A DNA stretch of 64,000 nucleotides, from positions 124,001 through 188,000 of the forward strand of contig NZ_JADFTZ010000002.1 of NCBI RefSeq assembly GCF_015223105.1, written 5' to 3'. Position numbers and translations under genes: made by a program. Source of the DNA: Flavobacterium proteolyticum (GTDB taxonomy: Bacteria; Bacteroidota; Bacteroidia; Flavobacteriales; Flavobacteriaceae). This document shows, in pieces, positions 52,453 through 60,653 of this stretch. Positions within the stretch are counted from its first letter, which is position 1; each line of letters starts with the position of its first letter. The notes beneath the pieces are model-generated. The model made no database searches and was not told the DNA's origin. It was given only the letters and a program-made list of their open reading frames with translations.

Positions 52453-54660
52453 ATGAAAAACGTAAAAAACTTTTCGTTAGGGATAGCTATGCTATTAACT
52501 TTCCTTAACTTCATCGCGCTAAGTAGCTTTAATTCAATTACTAACACAAAAGTTACGATTACTGGAGTAGTTTCAGACGAACTAGGTCCGATTGCTGGAG
52601 TAAACATTCATATTCAAGGTAGCAAAACCAAAACTAGTACCGATTTTGATGGCAGATACAAAATTGAAGCCAATGAAAATGAAATCTTAGTTTTTTCATA
52701 CACAGGTAAAAAAACACAAAAAATTACCATTAAAAAGAACCTGATAGTAAATGTATTAATGGAAGATGAATTGGTAAACGGCAGAGATGTAGAGATTGTA
52801 GGAGCTGTTGGTATTAAAAAGAAACAAGAAGTCTATACATCTTCAATTCAAGTAGTAAATTCTAAAGAAATTACACAGGCAGCTAATCCTAATGTAGTAC
52901 AATCATTATCTGGAAAAGTCTCTGGATTAACTGTAAACACTACAAACAACGGAGTAAATCCAACGACTCGAATTGTGTTAAGAGGAAATCGTTCGATTGC
53001 AGGCAACAATGAAGCTTTAATAGTCATTGACAATGTAATAGCTGACGCAAGAACTTTACAAGCTTTACCTCCAGAATTAGTTGAATCTACAAATGCGATC
53101 AAAGGTGCTCAAGGTGCCGCTTTATATGGTGAACAAGGTGCTAATGGAGCTATTATTGTATTAACAAAAAAAGGATTAAGTGCGGAAGAGAAAAAGAAAG
53201 TTCAAGATACTATAGCTAAATGTCAGCAACCAATTGTTGTCCCAAACGAAACTGCATCACAAGAAGATTATGACTCATTTATAGAAAACTCATTTACGAA
53301 TCCTAAAAACGAACCACTTTCAACATTTTCAATTGATGTAGATAATGCTTCATATACGAATGTGAGACGTTTTATCAATAACGGACAAGTAGTTCCGAAA
53401 AACGCTGTTCGTGTAGAAGAAATGGTAAACTTTTTCAAATACAATTACGAGCAACCAAAGTCGAATCATCCGTTTTCAATTCACACAGAGTATAGTGATA
53501 GTCCTTGGAATGAGAAACACAAATTAGTTAAAATTGGTTTGCAAGGGAAACAAATAGATAGTGATAATTTACCAAATTCCAATTTCGTTTTTTTAATTGA
53601 TGTTTCAGGATCTATGAGTGCTCAAAACAAATTACCATTACTTAAAGAATCAATGAAAGTATTGGTAAGCCAATTGAGAGAAAATGACAAAGTAGCTATT
53701 GTAGTATATGCTGGAGCTGCGGGATTGGTCTTACCTCCTACTTCAGGCAATAATAAAGAAACCATCATAAAATCATTAGACAATTTGAATGCTGGCGGAA
53801 GTACGGCTGGTGGTGCTGGAATCGAATTAGCATACAAAATAGCAACAGAAAATTTCATCAAAGGAGGAAACAACAGAGTTATTTTAGCTACAGATGGTGA
53901 TTTTAATGTGGGTGCTACATCAAATAAAGACATGGAAACTTTAATTGAAGAAAAGAGAAAATCTGGTGTATTTTTGACTTGTTTAGGTTACGGAATGGGA
54001 AATTACAAAGACAGTAAAATGGAAATTTTAGCCAACAAAGGAAATGGAAACTATGCATACATCGACAACATTCAGGAAGCGAATCGTTTTTTAGGAAAAG
54101 AGTTTAAAGGAAGTATGTTTGCGATTGCAAAAGATGTGAAAATTCAAATCGAATTCAATCCAAAACACGTTCAAAGCTACAGATTAATTGGCTATGAAAA
54201 CCGCAAATTACGTCCAGAAGATTTTAGAAATGATGCAATTGATGCAGGCGAATTAGGAAGTGGTCACACCGTTACAGCTTTGTATGAAATAATTCCTGTT
54301 GGTGTTGAAAGTAAATTTACCAATGAAATTCCGGAATTAAAATATACAGAAACTGTAAAATCTACTAAAGATTTTTCGAATGAATTAGCAACCATAAAAT
54401 TCCGTTACAAAAAACCAGATGGTGAAAAAAGCATCGAAATGGTTCAAGTAATTGAAAACAAACCAATTGCTTTGCAAAACTCGAGTGAAGATTTTAAATT
54501 TAGCTCGGCTGTGGCTTGGTTTGGATTAAAATTGAGAGATTCTCAATTGGTTGACAACAAATCATCTGTTGCGATAAAAACATTAGCTTTACAAGGAAAA
54601 TCAAATGACGCAGAAGGATATCGTTCAGAATTTATTCGATTGGTGGAAGCTGTTAATTAA
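52453..54660 (+). CDS. VWA protein with N-terminal carboxypeptidase-like and TonB-plug modules (YfbK-like)
   Basis: 735 residues. Signal peptide about 1-28. A carboxypeptidase-regulatory-like domain (about 34-108, TGVVSDELGPIAGVNIHI). TonB-plug-like module (about 118-245) with VVQSLSGKVSGLTV, TRIVLRGNRSI, ALIVIDNV and GAALYGEQGANGAIIVLTKKG. Then the YfbK N-terminal module (TFSIDVDNASYTNVRRFI), a von Willebrand A domain with the MIDAS DVSGSMS and ATDGDFN, and a C-terminal DUF3520-type domain ending GYRSEFIRLVEAV. No beta-barrel follows the plug, so it is not a TonB receptor. Periplasmic or surface location; partner unknown. It lies 35 bases after the predicted anti-sigma gene. Confidence 0.9.
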   Translation: MKNVKNFSLGIAMLLTFLNFIALSSFNSITNTKVTITGVVSDELGPIAGVNIHIQGSKTKTSTDFDGRYKIEANENEILVFSYTGKKTQKITIKKNLIVNVLMEDELVNGRDVEIVGAVGIKKKQEVYTSSIQVVNSKEITQAANPNVVQSLSGKVSGLTVNTTNNGVNPTTRIVLRGNRSIAGNNEALIVIDNVIADARTLQALPPELVESTNAIKGAQGAALYGEQGANGAIIVLTKKGLSAEEKKKVQDTIAKCQQPIVVPNETASQEDYDSFIENSFTNPKNEPLSTFSIDVDNASYTNVRRFINNGQVVPKNAVRVEEMVNFFKYNYEQPKSNHPFSIHTEYSDSPWNEKHKLVKIGLQGKQIDSDNLPNSNFVFLIDVSGSMSAQNKLPLLKESMKVLVSQLRENDKVAIVVYAGAAGLVLPPTSGNNKETIIKSLDNLNAGGSTAGGAGIELAYKIATENFIKGGNNRVILATDGDFNVGATSNKDMETLIEEKRKSGVFLTCLGYGMGNYKDSKMEILANKGNGNYAYIDNIQEANRFLGKEFKGSMFAIAKDVKIQIEFNPKHVQSYRLIGYENRKLRPEDFRNDAIDAGELGSGHTVTALYEIIPVGVESKFTNEIPELKYTETVKSTKDFSNELATIKFRYKKPDGEKSIEMVQVIENKPIALQNSSEDFKFSSAVAWFGLKLRDSQLVDNKSSVAIKTLALQGKSNDAEGYRSEFIRLVEAVN

Positions 54661-54699
54661 AATATAAACAAAGAATAAAGAATCTTATTACATTACACT

Positions 54700-56115
54700 A
54701 TGAAAAAAGTATTTATAATATTTCTAATTATTATTGGATGTCAAATCAACGCACAAAACGATACGATAAAAAGTAATAATTGGAAAAATAACGCAAAAAA
54801 AATTGCATTTCATAAAAACAATGCCTTAGTAGTAATTGATGGAAGTCATACCAGTAATGAAATTCTTGCTCACTTAGATTTATCAAAAATTACTGATGTT
54901 ACTGTTTTAAAAAAGAAAGAAGCAATAGAAAAATATGGTGAAATTGGTAAAGCTGGTGTTGTTGAAATTAAAACAAAAGGTTATTCTAGAGAAACTTTAG
55001 AAAAACTAATAAAAATTTATGCGTTTGAACAAAAACCTAATTCTGGAAAAACTTTTACAATTACAGGAATAGTTACCGATTGTGAAAAATTTTCAATTGG
55101 CGGTGCAGGAATTTCAAATTTAAATTCTAAAACAAATACATTTTCAGACTTTGATGGTAAATTTGAAATTGAAGTACATAAAAATGATGTTTTAGAGATT
55201 TATTCAAATGGCTTTAAAACTGAAAGAGTTTTAATTTCTTCATATAACAAAATCGAAATTTCATTAAAGGAAGATCAAAATTCAGAAAAAATAATAGTTG
55301 CCAAACCCGTAATTTATCTTTACCCAATTGAAAAAACTGAAATTGATTTACAACTGAATTTCAAAGGTAAATTACTAACTTCTTTTCCAAAATACGATAA
55401 AAATTGGGAAGTTGTCGCAGAACCAAATGGACAAATTTTTGATAAAAAAAGTAATCGTTATTATAGTTCGTTATTTTGGGATGGAACCATTGATTTCCCT
55501 GAAGAACATTATAAATATGATGATGGTTTTATAGTTCCAAAGGAAAAGTTAGCTGAATTTTTCATTGAGAAGCTTGAATACATTGGTTTAAACAATCAGG
55601 AAACAAATGAATTTATTCAGTATTGGCTACCTATTTTAGAACGAAATAAATACAATTTTATTCATTTTTTAATCAATGAAGAATGCAACGAAATTGCCAC
55701 ATTAAAAGTAAATCCAAAGGCAGAAACCATGATTAGAATTTACATAGAATTTTATGGCTTAGAAAATTACACTAGAATTAACGAACAAAAACTTCCAAAA
55801 ACTGAAAGAAAAGGCTTTACAATAGTTGAATGGGGTGGTGCAGATTTTAGTGGAGAAATGTCTGAAAAAGATTTCTTTACAATCAATAAACTTCCTGAAT
55901 ATATAACTTTATCACACAAAAGAAAAGATCCAAAGGACATCCAACCATTGTATATAATAGACAATAAAATTTCATCTAAAAAAGTATTTGATAAATTACA
56001 ACCATCTCAAATTAAAAAAATTGAAACTTATAATGGTGAAAAAGGAGCTGCTTTATATGGAGAACTAGGTGTGAATGGCGTTTTTGAAATCACCACTAAA
56101 AATCCAAAAAAATGA
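54700..56115 (+). CDS. Secreted protein with two plug-like modules around a carboxypeptidase-like domain
   Basis: 471 residues. Signal peptide about 1-18. First plug-like half (about 40-95) with NALVVIDGSHTSNE and KYGEIGKAGVVEIKTKG. A carboxypeptidase-regulatory-like domain (about 116-186, TITGIVTDCEKFSIGGAGI). A middle region (about 200-400) begins KPVIYLYP and includes NWEVVAEPNGQIFD and YYSSLFWDG, a pattern I have seen in uncharacterised bacterial proteins. A second plug-like half at the end (about 425-467) has PLYIIDNK and GAALYGELGVNGVFEITTK. The two halves may assemble into one plug fold. It follows the VWA gene after 39 bases and overlaps the next by ATGA. Confidence 0.72.
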   Translation: MKKVFIIFLIIIGCQINAQNDTIKSNNWKNNAKKIAFHKNNALVVIDGSHTSNEILAHLDLSKITDVTVLKKKEAIEKYGEIGKAGVVEIKTKGYSRETLEKLIKIYAFEQKPNSGKTFTITGIVTDCEKFSIGGAGISNLNSKTNTFSDFDGKFEIEVHKNDVLEIYSNGFKTERVLISSYNKIEISLKEDQNSEKIIVAKPVIYLYPIEKTEIDLQLNFKGKLLTSFPKYDKNWEVVAEPNGQIFDKKSNRYYSSLFWDGTIDFPEEHYKYDDGFIVPKEKLAEFFIEKLEYIGLNNQETNEFIQYWLPILERNKYNFIHFLINEECNEIATLKVNPKAETMIRIYIEFYGLENYTRINEQKLPKTERKGFTIVEWGGADFSGEMSEKDFFTINKLPEYITLSHKRKDPKDIQPLYIIDNKISSKKVFDKLQPSQIKKIETYNGEKGAALYGELGVNGVFEITTKNPKK

Positions 56116-56456
56116 AAATATCAAATTTGATTGTAGTAATCTTTCTTTTCTCGTTTTCAATCCAAGCACAAGAGAAAAAACAAAACGACACGATTAAAAT
56201 CGAAATCAATTCAAACACTAAAACTATTTATGTATTAGGCGGAATTACCTCTGTAAGTACTAAAGAAGATTTGGCTTTTGCGAAAAAATACAATATTCAT
56301 TTTCACGATTTTGGTTGCATTGCTCCTGCAAATTTTGAGGAATATGAAGCTAAAAATGAATTGGTTTTTGATTTTTTGAATAAAACCTATGGAATGCAAT
56401 GGCAAAAAGAAATCAAGCCAAGTGTTTTAGGTTTTGAGAAGTGGAAGAAAAAATAA
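56112..56456 (+). CDS. Small secreted FEKKY-like protein
   Basis: 114 residues with a signal peptide of about 19 residues. The mature part has LAFAKKYNIHFHDFGCIAP, F-L-N-K-T-Y-G-M-Q-W and a lysine-rich end, similar to the Bacteroidota FEKKY-motif proteins (here FAKKY). Function unknown. It starts in the ATGA overlap with the preceding gene and is the last gene of the sigma-factor group. Confidence 0.6.
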   Translation: MKISNLIVVIFLFSFSIQAQEKKQNDTIKIEINSNTKTIYVLGGITSVSTKEDLAFAKKYNIHFHDFGCIAPANFEEYEAKNELVFDFLNKTYGMQWQKEIKPSVLGFEKWKKK

Positions 56457-56457
56457 C

Positions 56458-58647
56458 TTAAATATATCTCGAAATTACATTTTCTAAATCGGCATATTCA
56501 AATGGTTTTACCAAAACATCGGTAAGACCATTTTTCTTTTCTAGAATTTCTTTTAGAATATTTTCTTTATCGGAAGCAGTTAAGGCAATAATCGGTGTTT
56601 TAATTCCGAGATTTCTAATTTTGATAGATGCTTCAATTCCGTTCATAACAGGCATATTGATGTCCATTAAAATAACATCATAATAATTATTATCTTCTAA
56701 CAACAAAAGTGCCTCTAAACCATTTTCAGCCATTTGGAAGTTATGACCATTTTTCTCCAAAAGCTTTTGGGTTACCATTTGATTGATTTTATTGTCTTCT
56801 ACTACCAAAATATTTAAGTTTTTTAACTTGGTATTAGAATTCGATTTTTGGGGTTCTGAAAGTAGAATTTCATCCGCTTTTAAATAAGGAAACCAAACCG
56901 TAAACTTGCTTCCTTCTCTAATTTTACTTTCAACTGTAATTCTTCCGCCAAATAATTCAACTAATCGTTTTACAATAGACAAACCAAGTCCAGTTCCTTT
57001 GTATTGTTCTTGTAGATTGACATCAACTTGTACAAATTTTTCGAAGATTTTATCTAGATATTCCTCTGGAATTCCGATTCCTGTATCTACTACTTCTAAT
57101 TTCAAAAACGCATTATTATCTCTAATTTCTAAGAATAAACTAAGTGTAACTTTTCCCTTTTTAGTGAACTTTAAGGCATTACTGACTAAGTTGATTAAAA
57201 TTTGGGAGAATCGAGTTAAATCGGTTTTTATAAAACGAGGAACATCATCTGCTATTGAAACAATTATTTCATTTTTATTGGATTTTGCAATCACATTCAT
57301 AGACTCTTTTATATGTCCAATTTCTTCTCTAATATTTATATTCTCATAATTGAACTCAATATCATTATCTTCAATTTTATAAACATTTAAAACATCATTA
57401 ATTAGAGTTAAAAGGTAATGAGAGGAAAATTTTAAAGCGTTAAAATATGGGCTATCTTTAATTTCCTTGTGTTCACTTTCTAAAATTTCAGCCATACCAA
57501 TTACACCATACAAAGGGGTTCGTAGTTCATGACTCACATTAGATAAAAATTGTGTTTTTAAACGTGTCGCTTCTTCTGATTTTTCTCTAGCCACTTGTAA
57601 CTGAAAGTTATAATCCGACAGCTTTTTACTTAATGTTCTATAATTTACAAAACCTTTAAAAATAAAAATTAAAAAAATGATTACAAAACCTAAAAACCAC
57701 AATACCACTTTATTAAAACGATTTGCAGCTTTCATTTTTTGTTGCTGAATTTTCTTCTCAGTCTCAATTTGTTGCACTTTATATTTATACTCAAGAGCCT
57801 CAATATCACCGCCAGCCATTTTTATTTCAATATTTCTTTCTTTACTAAAAAGCTCATCTTGAAGTTGGTCATGTTTTTCTAAATAATATAGCGCCTTCTC
57901 CGTTTTATTATACTTTTTATAAAATCTATAAACCATTGCATAAATATCCATTTGATGCGATTTATGATATTCAATATTCTGATATTTAAAATCAGAAACA
58001 CATTTTAAATAATTTTTTTCTGCATTTAAAAAATCATTTCGCATTTCGTAGTAATAAGCCATCAACGAATAATACGACATTCCCATTTCGTAATCGTTGT
58101 TCTTCATTTTTTTTTCTACTAATTGCAGATAATATTTTCCTTTACTAAGTTCATTCAACTCCAAATAAACATCTGCCAAATTAATCTCTGCAAAAGCAAT
58201 ATCTCGATCAGTATCCAATCTCTTTGAAAGTTCGTAGGATTTTTGATAATAATAAAGCCCTTTTTTTGAATCTTTTAGTCTGAAATAATAAAGATTTCCA
58301 ATGTTGTTATAGAGATAATTAGCAATAGTATCATTCTTTGCTAACTTAGCGTAAGTGACTCCAGAATTATAGTATTGAATTGATTTTTTTAAATCACCAA
58401 ATTCTTCGAAATTTAACCCAATGATATTGTAGGAAGCAGCGGCCATATCATATTTATTCTTCTTTAAAGCGTACTCTAAAAGTTGTTGAGAATACGATAA
58501 GGATTCGCTACATTTCAAATCATTTAGTCCTTTTAAGGCTTTGTCGTATAAACCTCTTGCATACTTATCTTTATACCCAATTCCTTGCCCAAAGGAAAGT
58601 TGAAAAGAAAACAATATCCAAAAAATTACTACTTCTTTTTTAAACAT
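56458..58647 (-). CDS. Hybrid histidine kinase with N-terminal TPR sensor
   Basis: 729 residues from ATG 58647, giving a signal peptide MFKKEVVIFWILFSFQLSFGQ. A reading from TTG 58704 would start inside the promoter leader and is rejected. TPR repeats (about 30-290) in the periplasm, a transmembrane helix (about 313-331), coiled coil, HisKA with H373 in NVSHELRTPLYG, HATPase with DTGIGIPEEYLDKIFEKF and GTGLGLSIVKRL, and a C-terminal receiver (about 610-729) with DVILMDINMPVMNG. No output domain. This is a common Bacteroidota architecture that needs an Hpt partner. Convergent with the sigma-factor group, with one base between the stops. Confidence 0.92.
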   Translation of the reverse strand: MFKKEVVIFWILFSFQLSFGQGIGYKDKYARGLYDKALKGLNDLKCSESLSYSQQLLEYALKKNKYDMAAASYNIIGLNFEEFGDLKKSIQYYNSGVTYAKLAKNDTIANYLYNNIGNLYYFRLKDSKKGLYYYQKSYELSKRLDTDRDIAFAEINLADVYLELNELSKGKYYLQLVEKKMKNNDYEMGMSYYSLMAYYYEMRNDFLNAEKNYLKCVSDFKYQNIEYHKSHQMDIYAMVYRFYKKYNKTEKALYYLEKHDQLQDELFSKERNIEIKMAGGDIEALEYKYKVQQIETEKKIQQQKMKAANRFNKVVLWFLGFVIIFLIFIFKGFVNYRTLSKKLSDYNFQLQVAREKSEEATRLKTQFLSNVSHELRTPLYGVIGMAEILESEHKEIKDSPYFNALKFSSHYLLTLINDVLNVYKIEDNDIEFNYENINIREEIGHIKESMNVIAKSNKNEIIVSIADDVPRFIKTDLTRFSQILINLVSNALKFTKKGKVTLSLFLEIRDNNAFLKLEVVDTGIGIPEEYLDKIFEKFVQVDVNLQEQYKGTGLGLSIVKRLVELFGGRITVESKIREGSKFTVWFPYLKADEILLSEPQKSNSNTKLKNLNILVVEDNKINQMVTQKLLEKNGHNFQMAENGLEALLLLEDNNYYDVILMDINMPVMNGIEASIKIRNLGIKTPIIALTASDKENILKEILEKKNGLTDVLVKPFEYADLENVISRYI

Positions 58648-58709
58648 TTCTAAACAAGAGGAATTTGTTAATTTTAAGCTAATCTCAAATAAATTAATAG
58701 GCAAGCATA

Positions 58710-58739
58710 CAAATTTAAAATTTTTATAGACTTGACCAA
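58710..58739 (-). promoter_or_regulatory. Promoter of the TPR hybrid kinase gene
   Basis: On the minus strand TAAATTTG (58710-58717) has TTG 19 bases upstream (58737-58739), 62 bases before ATG 58647. It supports the downstream ATG as start. Confidence 0.75.
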
Positions 58740-58793
58740 GAAATATATCAGAATATTAATAAAAATATAAACTAAAACCGATGCTTTTAAAAC

Positions 58794-58821
58794 AAAAAAG
58801 CTCCTGTTTAGGAGCTTTTTT
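58794..58821 (-). terminator. Terminator of the second ABC-F gene
   Basis: AAAAAAGCTCC and GGAGCTTTTTT form a perfect 11-base stem with a 6-base loop. It lies 18 bases after the ABC-F stop, and the T-run suits both strands. Confidence 0.88.
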
Positions 58822-58839
58822 ATTATTTATTTACGAATC

Positions 58840-60474
58840 TTATTTTTCAATCTCTTTCAAAGAATCCATTTTCTTGTGTGCTAAGAATCCTTTGATATCT
58901 TCAAAATGTTCTTTTACTCGTTTGTTTCCGAATTCAAAAACTTTTTCTGCTAAACCATCTAAGAAATCACGATCGTGAGAAACTAAAATTAAAGTTCCAT
59001 CAAAATCACGTAAAGCATCTTTGATGATGTCTTTCGTTTTCATATCTAAATGGTTAGATGGCTCATCTAAAATTAAAAGATTCACGGGTTCTAACAATAA
59101 TTTAATCATTGCTAAACGCGTTTTTTCTCCTCCAGAAAGCACTTTCACTTTCTTTTGAATATCATCACCTTGAAACATAAAGGCACCCAAAATATTTTTA
59201 ATTTGTGTTCGAACATCACCAACAGCAATTCTATCAATCGTTTCAAAAATAGTTGCATTTTCGTCTAATTGAGCAGCTTGATTTTGAGCAAAATACCCAA
59301 TTTGCGCATTGTGACCAATTTCTACAGAACCTCCATTAATTTCAATTTCTTTCATAATGGCTTTAATCATGGTTGATTTACCTTCACCATTTTTACCCAC
59401 GAAAGCTACTTTTTGTCCACGTTCGATAACTAAATTCGCATCTTTAAAAATTAGTTTATCTCCATACGATTTTTCTAAATCTTTAACAATTACAGGATAT
59501 TGTCCTGAACGCGCAGATGGTGGAAATTTCAATTTTAAAGCCGAAGTATCTATTTCATCAACCTCAATAGGAACAATTTTTTCTAACATTCTAACACGAG
59601 ATTGTACTTGTTCTGTTTTTGAAAAAGTTCCTCTAAAACGTTCAATAAACGCTTGATTATCTGCAATGAATTTTTGTTGTTCTTCGTATGCTTTTTGCTG
59701 GTGAATACGTCTGTCTTTTCGCAATTCTAAATAATGAGAATATTTAGCTTTGTAATCATAAATTCTTCCCATTGTAACTTCGATAGTACGATTTGTAATG
59801 TTGTCTACAAATGCTCTATCGTGCGAAATCACCATAACGGCTTTGGCTTGTGTAATCAAAAATTCTTCCAACCATTCAATACTGTCCATATCCAAGTGAT
59901 TGGTTGGCTCATCTAAAAGAATTAAATCGGGTTTTGTTAATAGGATTTTTGCCAATTCAATTCGCATTCTCCAACCTCCAGAAAATTCTTTTGTTGGGCG
60001 ATTAAAATCTTCTCTTTCAAATCCTAATCCTTTTAATATTTTTTCAACTTCGGCTTCGTAATTCACTTCTTCGATTGAGTAATATTTCTCGGATAATTCC
60101 GAAACTTTTTCAATCAATTTCATGTAGTCATCGCTTTCATAATCGGTACGAACAGTCAATTGTTCATTAATTTCGTCGATCTCTTTTTTCATGTTCAACA
60201 CCGAAGCAAATGCTTTTGATGTTTCTTCCATTACCGTACAGTTATCTTCTGTTAACAAATGTTGCGGTAAATAAGCAATAACAGTATCTCCTGGTGCCGA
60301 GATAACACCACGAGTTGGTTTATTTACTCCTGCAACAATTTTTAAAAGCGTAGATTTCCCTGCACCATTTTTTCCCATTAGGGCAATTTTATCGGTTTCA
60401 TTAATGGCAAAAGTTACTTCGCTAAAAAGAGTGGTTCCACCAAATTCTACGGCAATGTCGTTAACTGTAATCAT
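58840..60474 (-). CDS. ABC-F ATPase, ribosome-associated
   Basis: 544 residues. Two ABC domains with Walker A GKNGAGKST and GKNGEGKST, signatures EFSGGWRMRIELA and VLSGGEKTRLAMI, and Walker B LILLDEPTNHLD and LLILDEPSNHLD, plus the linker RTFSK...VRMLEK-type between. This resembles the YbiT/Ydif (EF-3-like) group. It has no C-terminal coiled coil of the Uup type, unlike the paralog at 33567. A role in rescuing or tuning ribosomes is likely by family. Its leader holds a heptad array. Confidence 0.92.
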   Translation of the reverse strand: MITVNDIAVEFGGTTLFSEVTFAINETDKIALMGKNGAGKSTLLKIVAGVNKPTRGVISAPGDTVIAYLPQHLLTEDNCTVMEETSKAFASVLNMKKEIDEINEQLTVRTDYESDDYMKLIEKVSELSEKYYSIEEVNYEAEVEKILKGLGFEREDFNRPTKEFSGGWRMRIELAKILLTKPDLILLDEPTNHLDMDSIEWLEEFLITQAKAVMVISHDRAFVDNITNRTIEVTMGRIYDYKAKYSHYLELRKDRRIHQQKAYEEQQKFIADNQAFIERFRGTFSKTEQVQSRVRMLEKIVPIEVDEIDTSALKLKFPPSARSGQYPVIVKDLEKSYGDKLIFKDANLVIERGQKVAFVGKNGEGKSTMIKAIMKEIEINGGSVEIGHNAQIGYFAQNQAAQLDENATIFETIDRIAVGDVRTQIKNILGAFMFQGDDIQKKVKVLSGGEKTRLAMIKLLLEPVNLLILDEPSNHLDMKTKDIIKDALRDFDGTLILVSHDRDFLDGLAEKVFEFGNKRVKEHFEDIKGFLAHKKMDSLKEIEK

Positions 60475-60481
60475 TTTTTAA

Positions 60482-60509
60482 AGTAAAAAGTTAGAAGTAA
60501 AAAGTAAAA
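60482..60509 (-). repeat. Heptad array in the leader of the second ABC-F gene
   Basis: Plus-strand heptads AGTAAAA, AGTTAGA, AGTAAAA, AGTAAAA, continuing imperfectly into AGTCTTT. It lies between the -7 box (60537-60544) and the ATG at 60474. On the minus strand the words are TTTTACT and TCTAACT, the latter shared with the array at 33530-33564. Confidence 0.7.
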
Positions 60510-60536
60510 AGTCTTTTTACATATTTTTTGAAGGTG

Positions 60537-60544
60537 CAAAGATA
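60537..60544 (-). promoter_or_regulatory. -7 box of the second ABC-F gene
   Basis: The minus strand reads TATCTTTG, 62 bases before ATG 60474. The divergent spacer 60475-60653 holds this box, the heptad array and, on the plus strand, a TATTTTTA sequence before the peptidase gene. Confidence 0.6.
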
Positions 60545-60653
60545 ACTTTAAAATTCAGATTTTAGAATGCTGTAAACACATTTCATAAAATATCGTTAAG
60601 TTTTAGACATGCTTATAGAATTCTGTTATTTTTACGCTTTAAATTTCACTAAA

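Noticed and set aside
58648..58704. N-terminal extension of the TPR hybrid kinase from TTG 58704
   Set aside because: The TTG lies only 6 bases from the -7 box; ATG 58647 gives a normal signal peptide.
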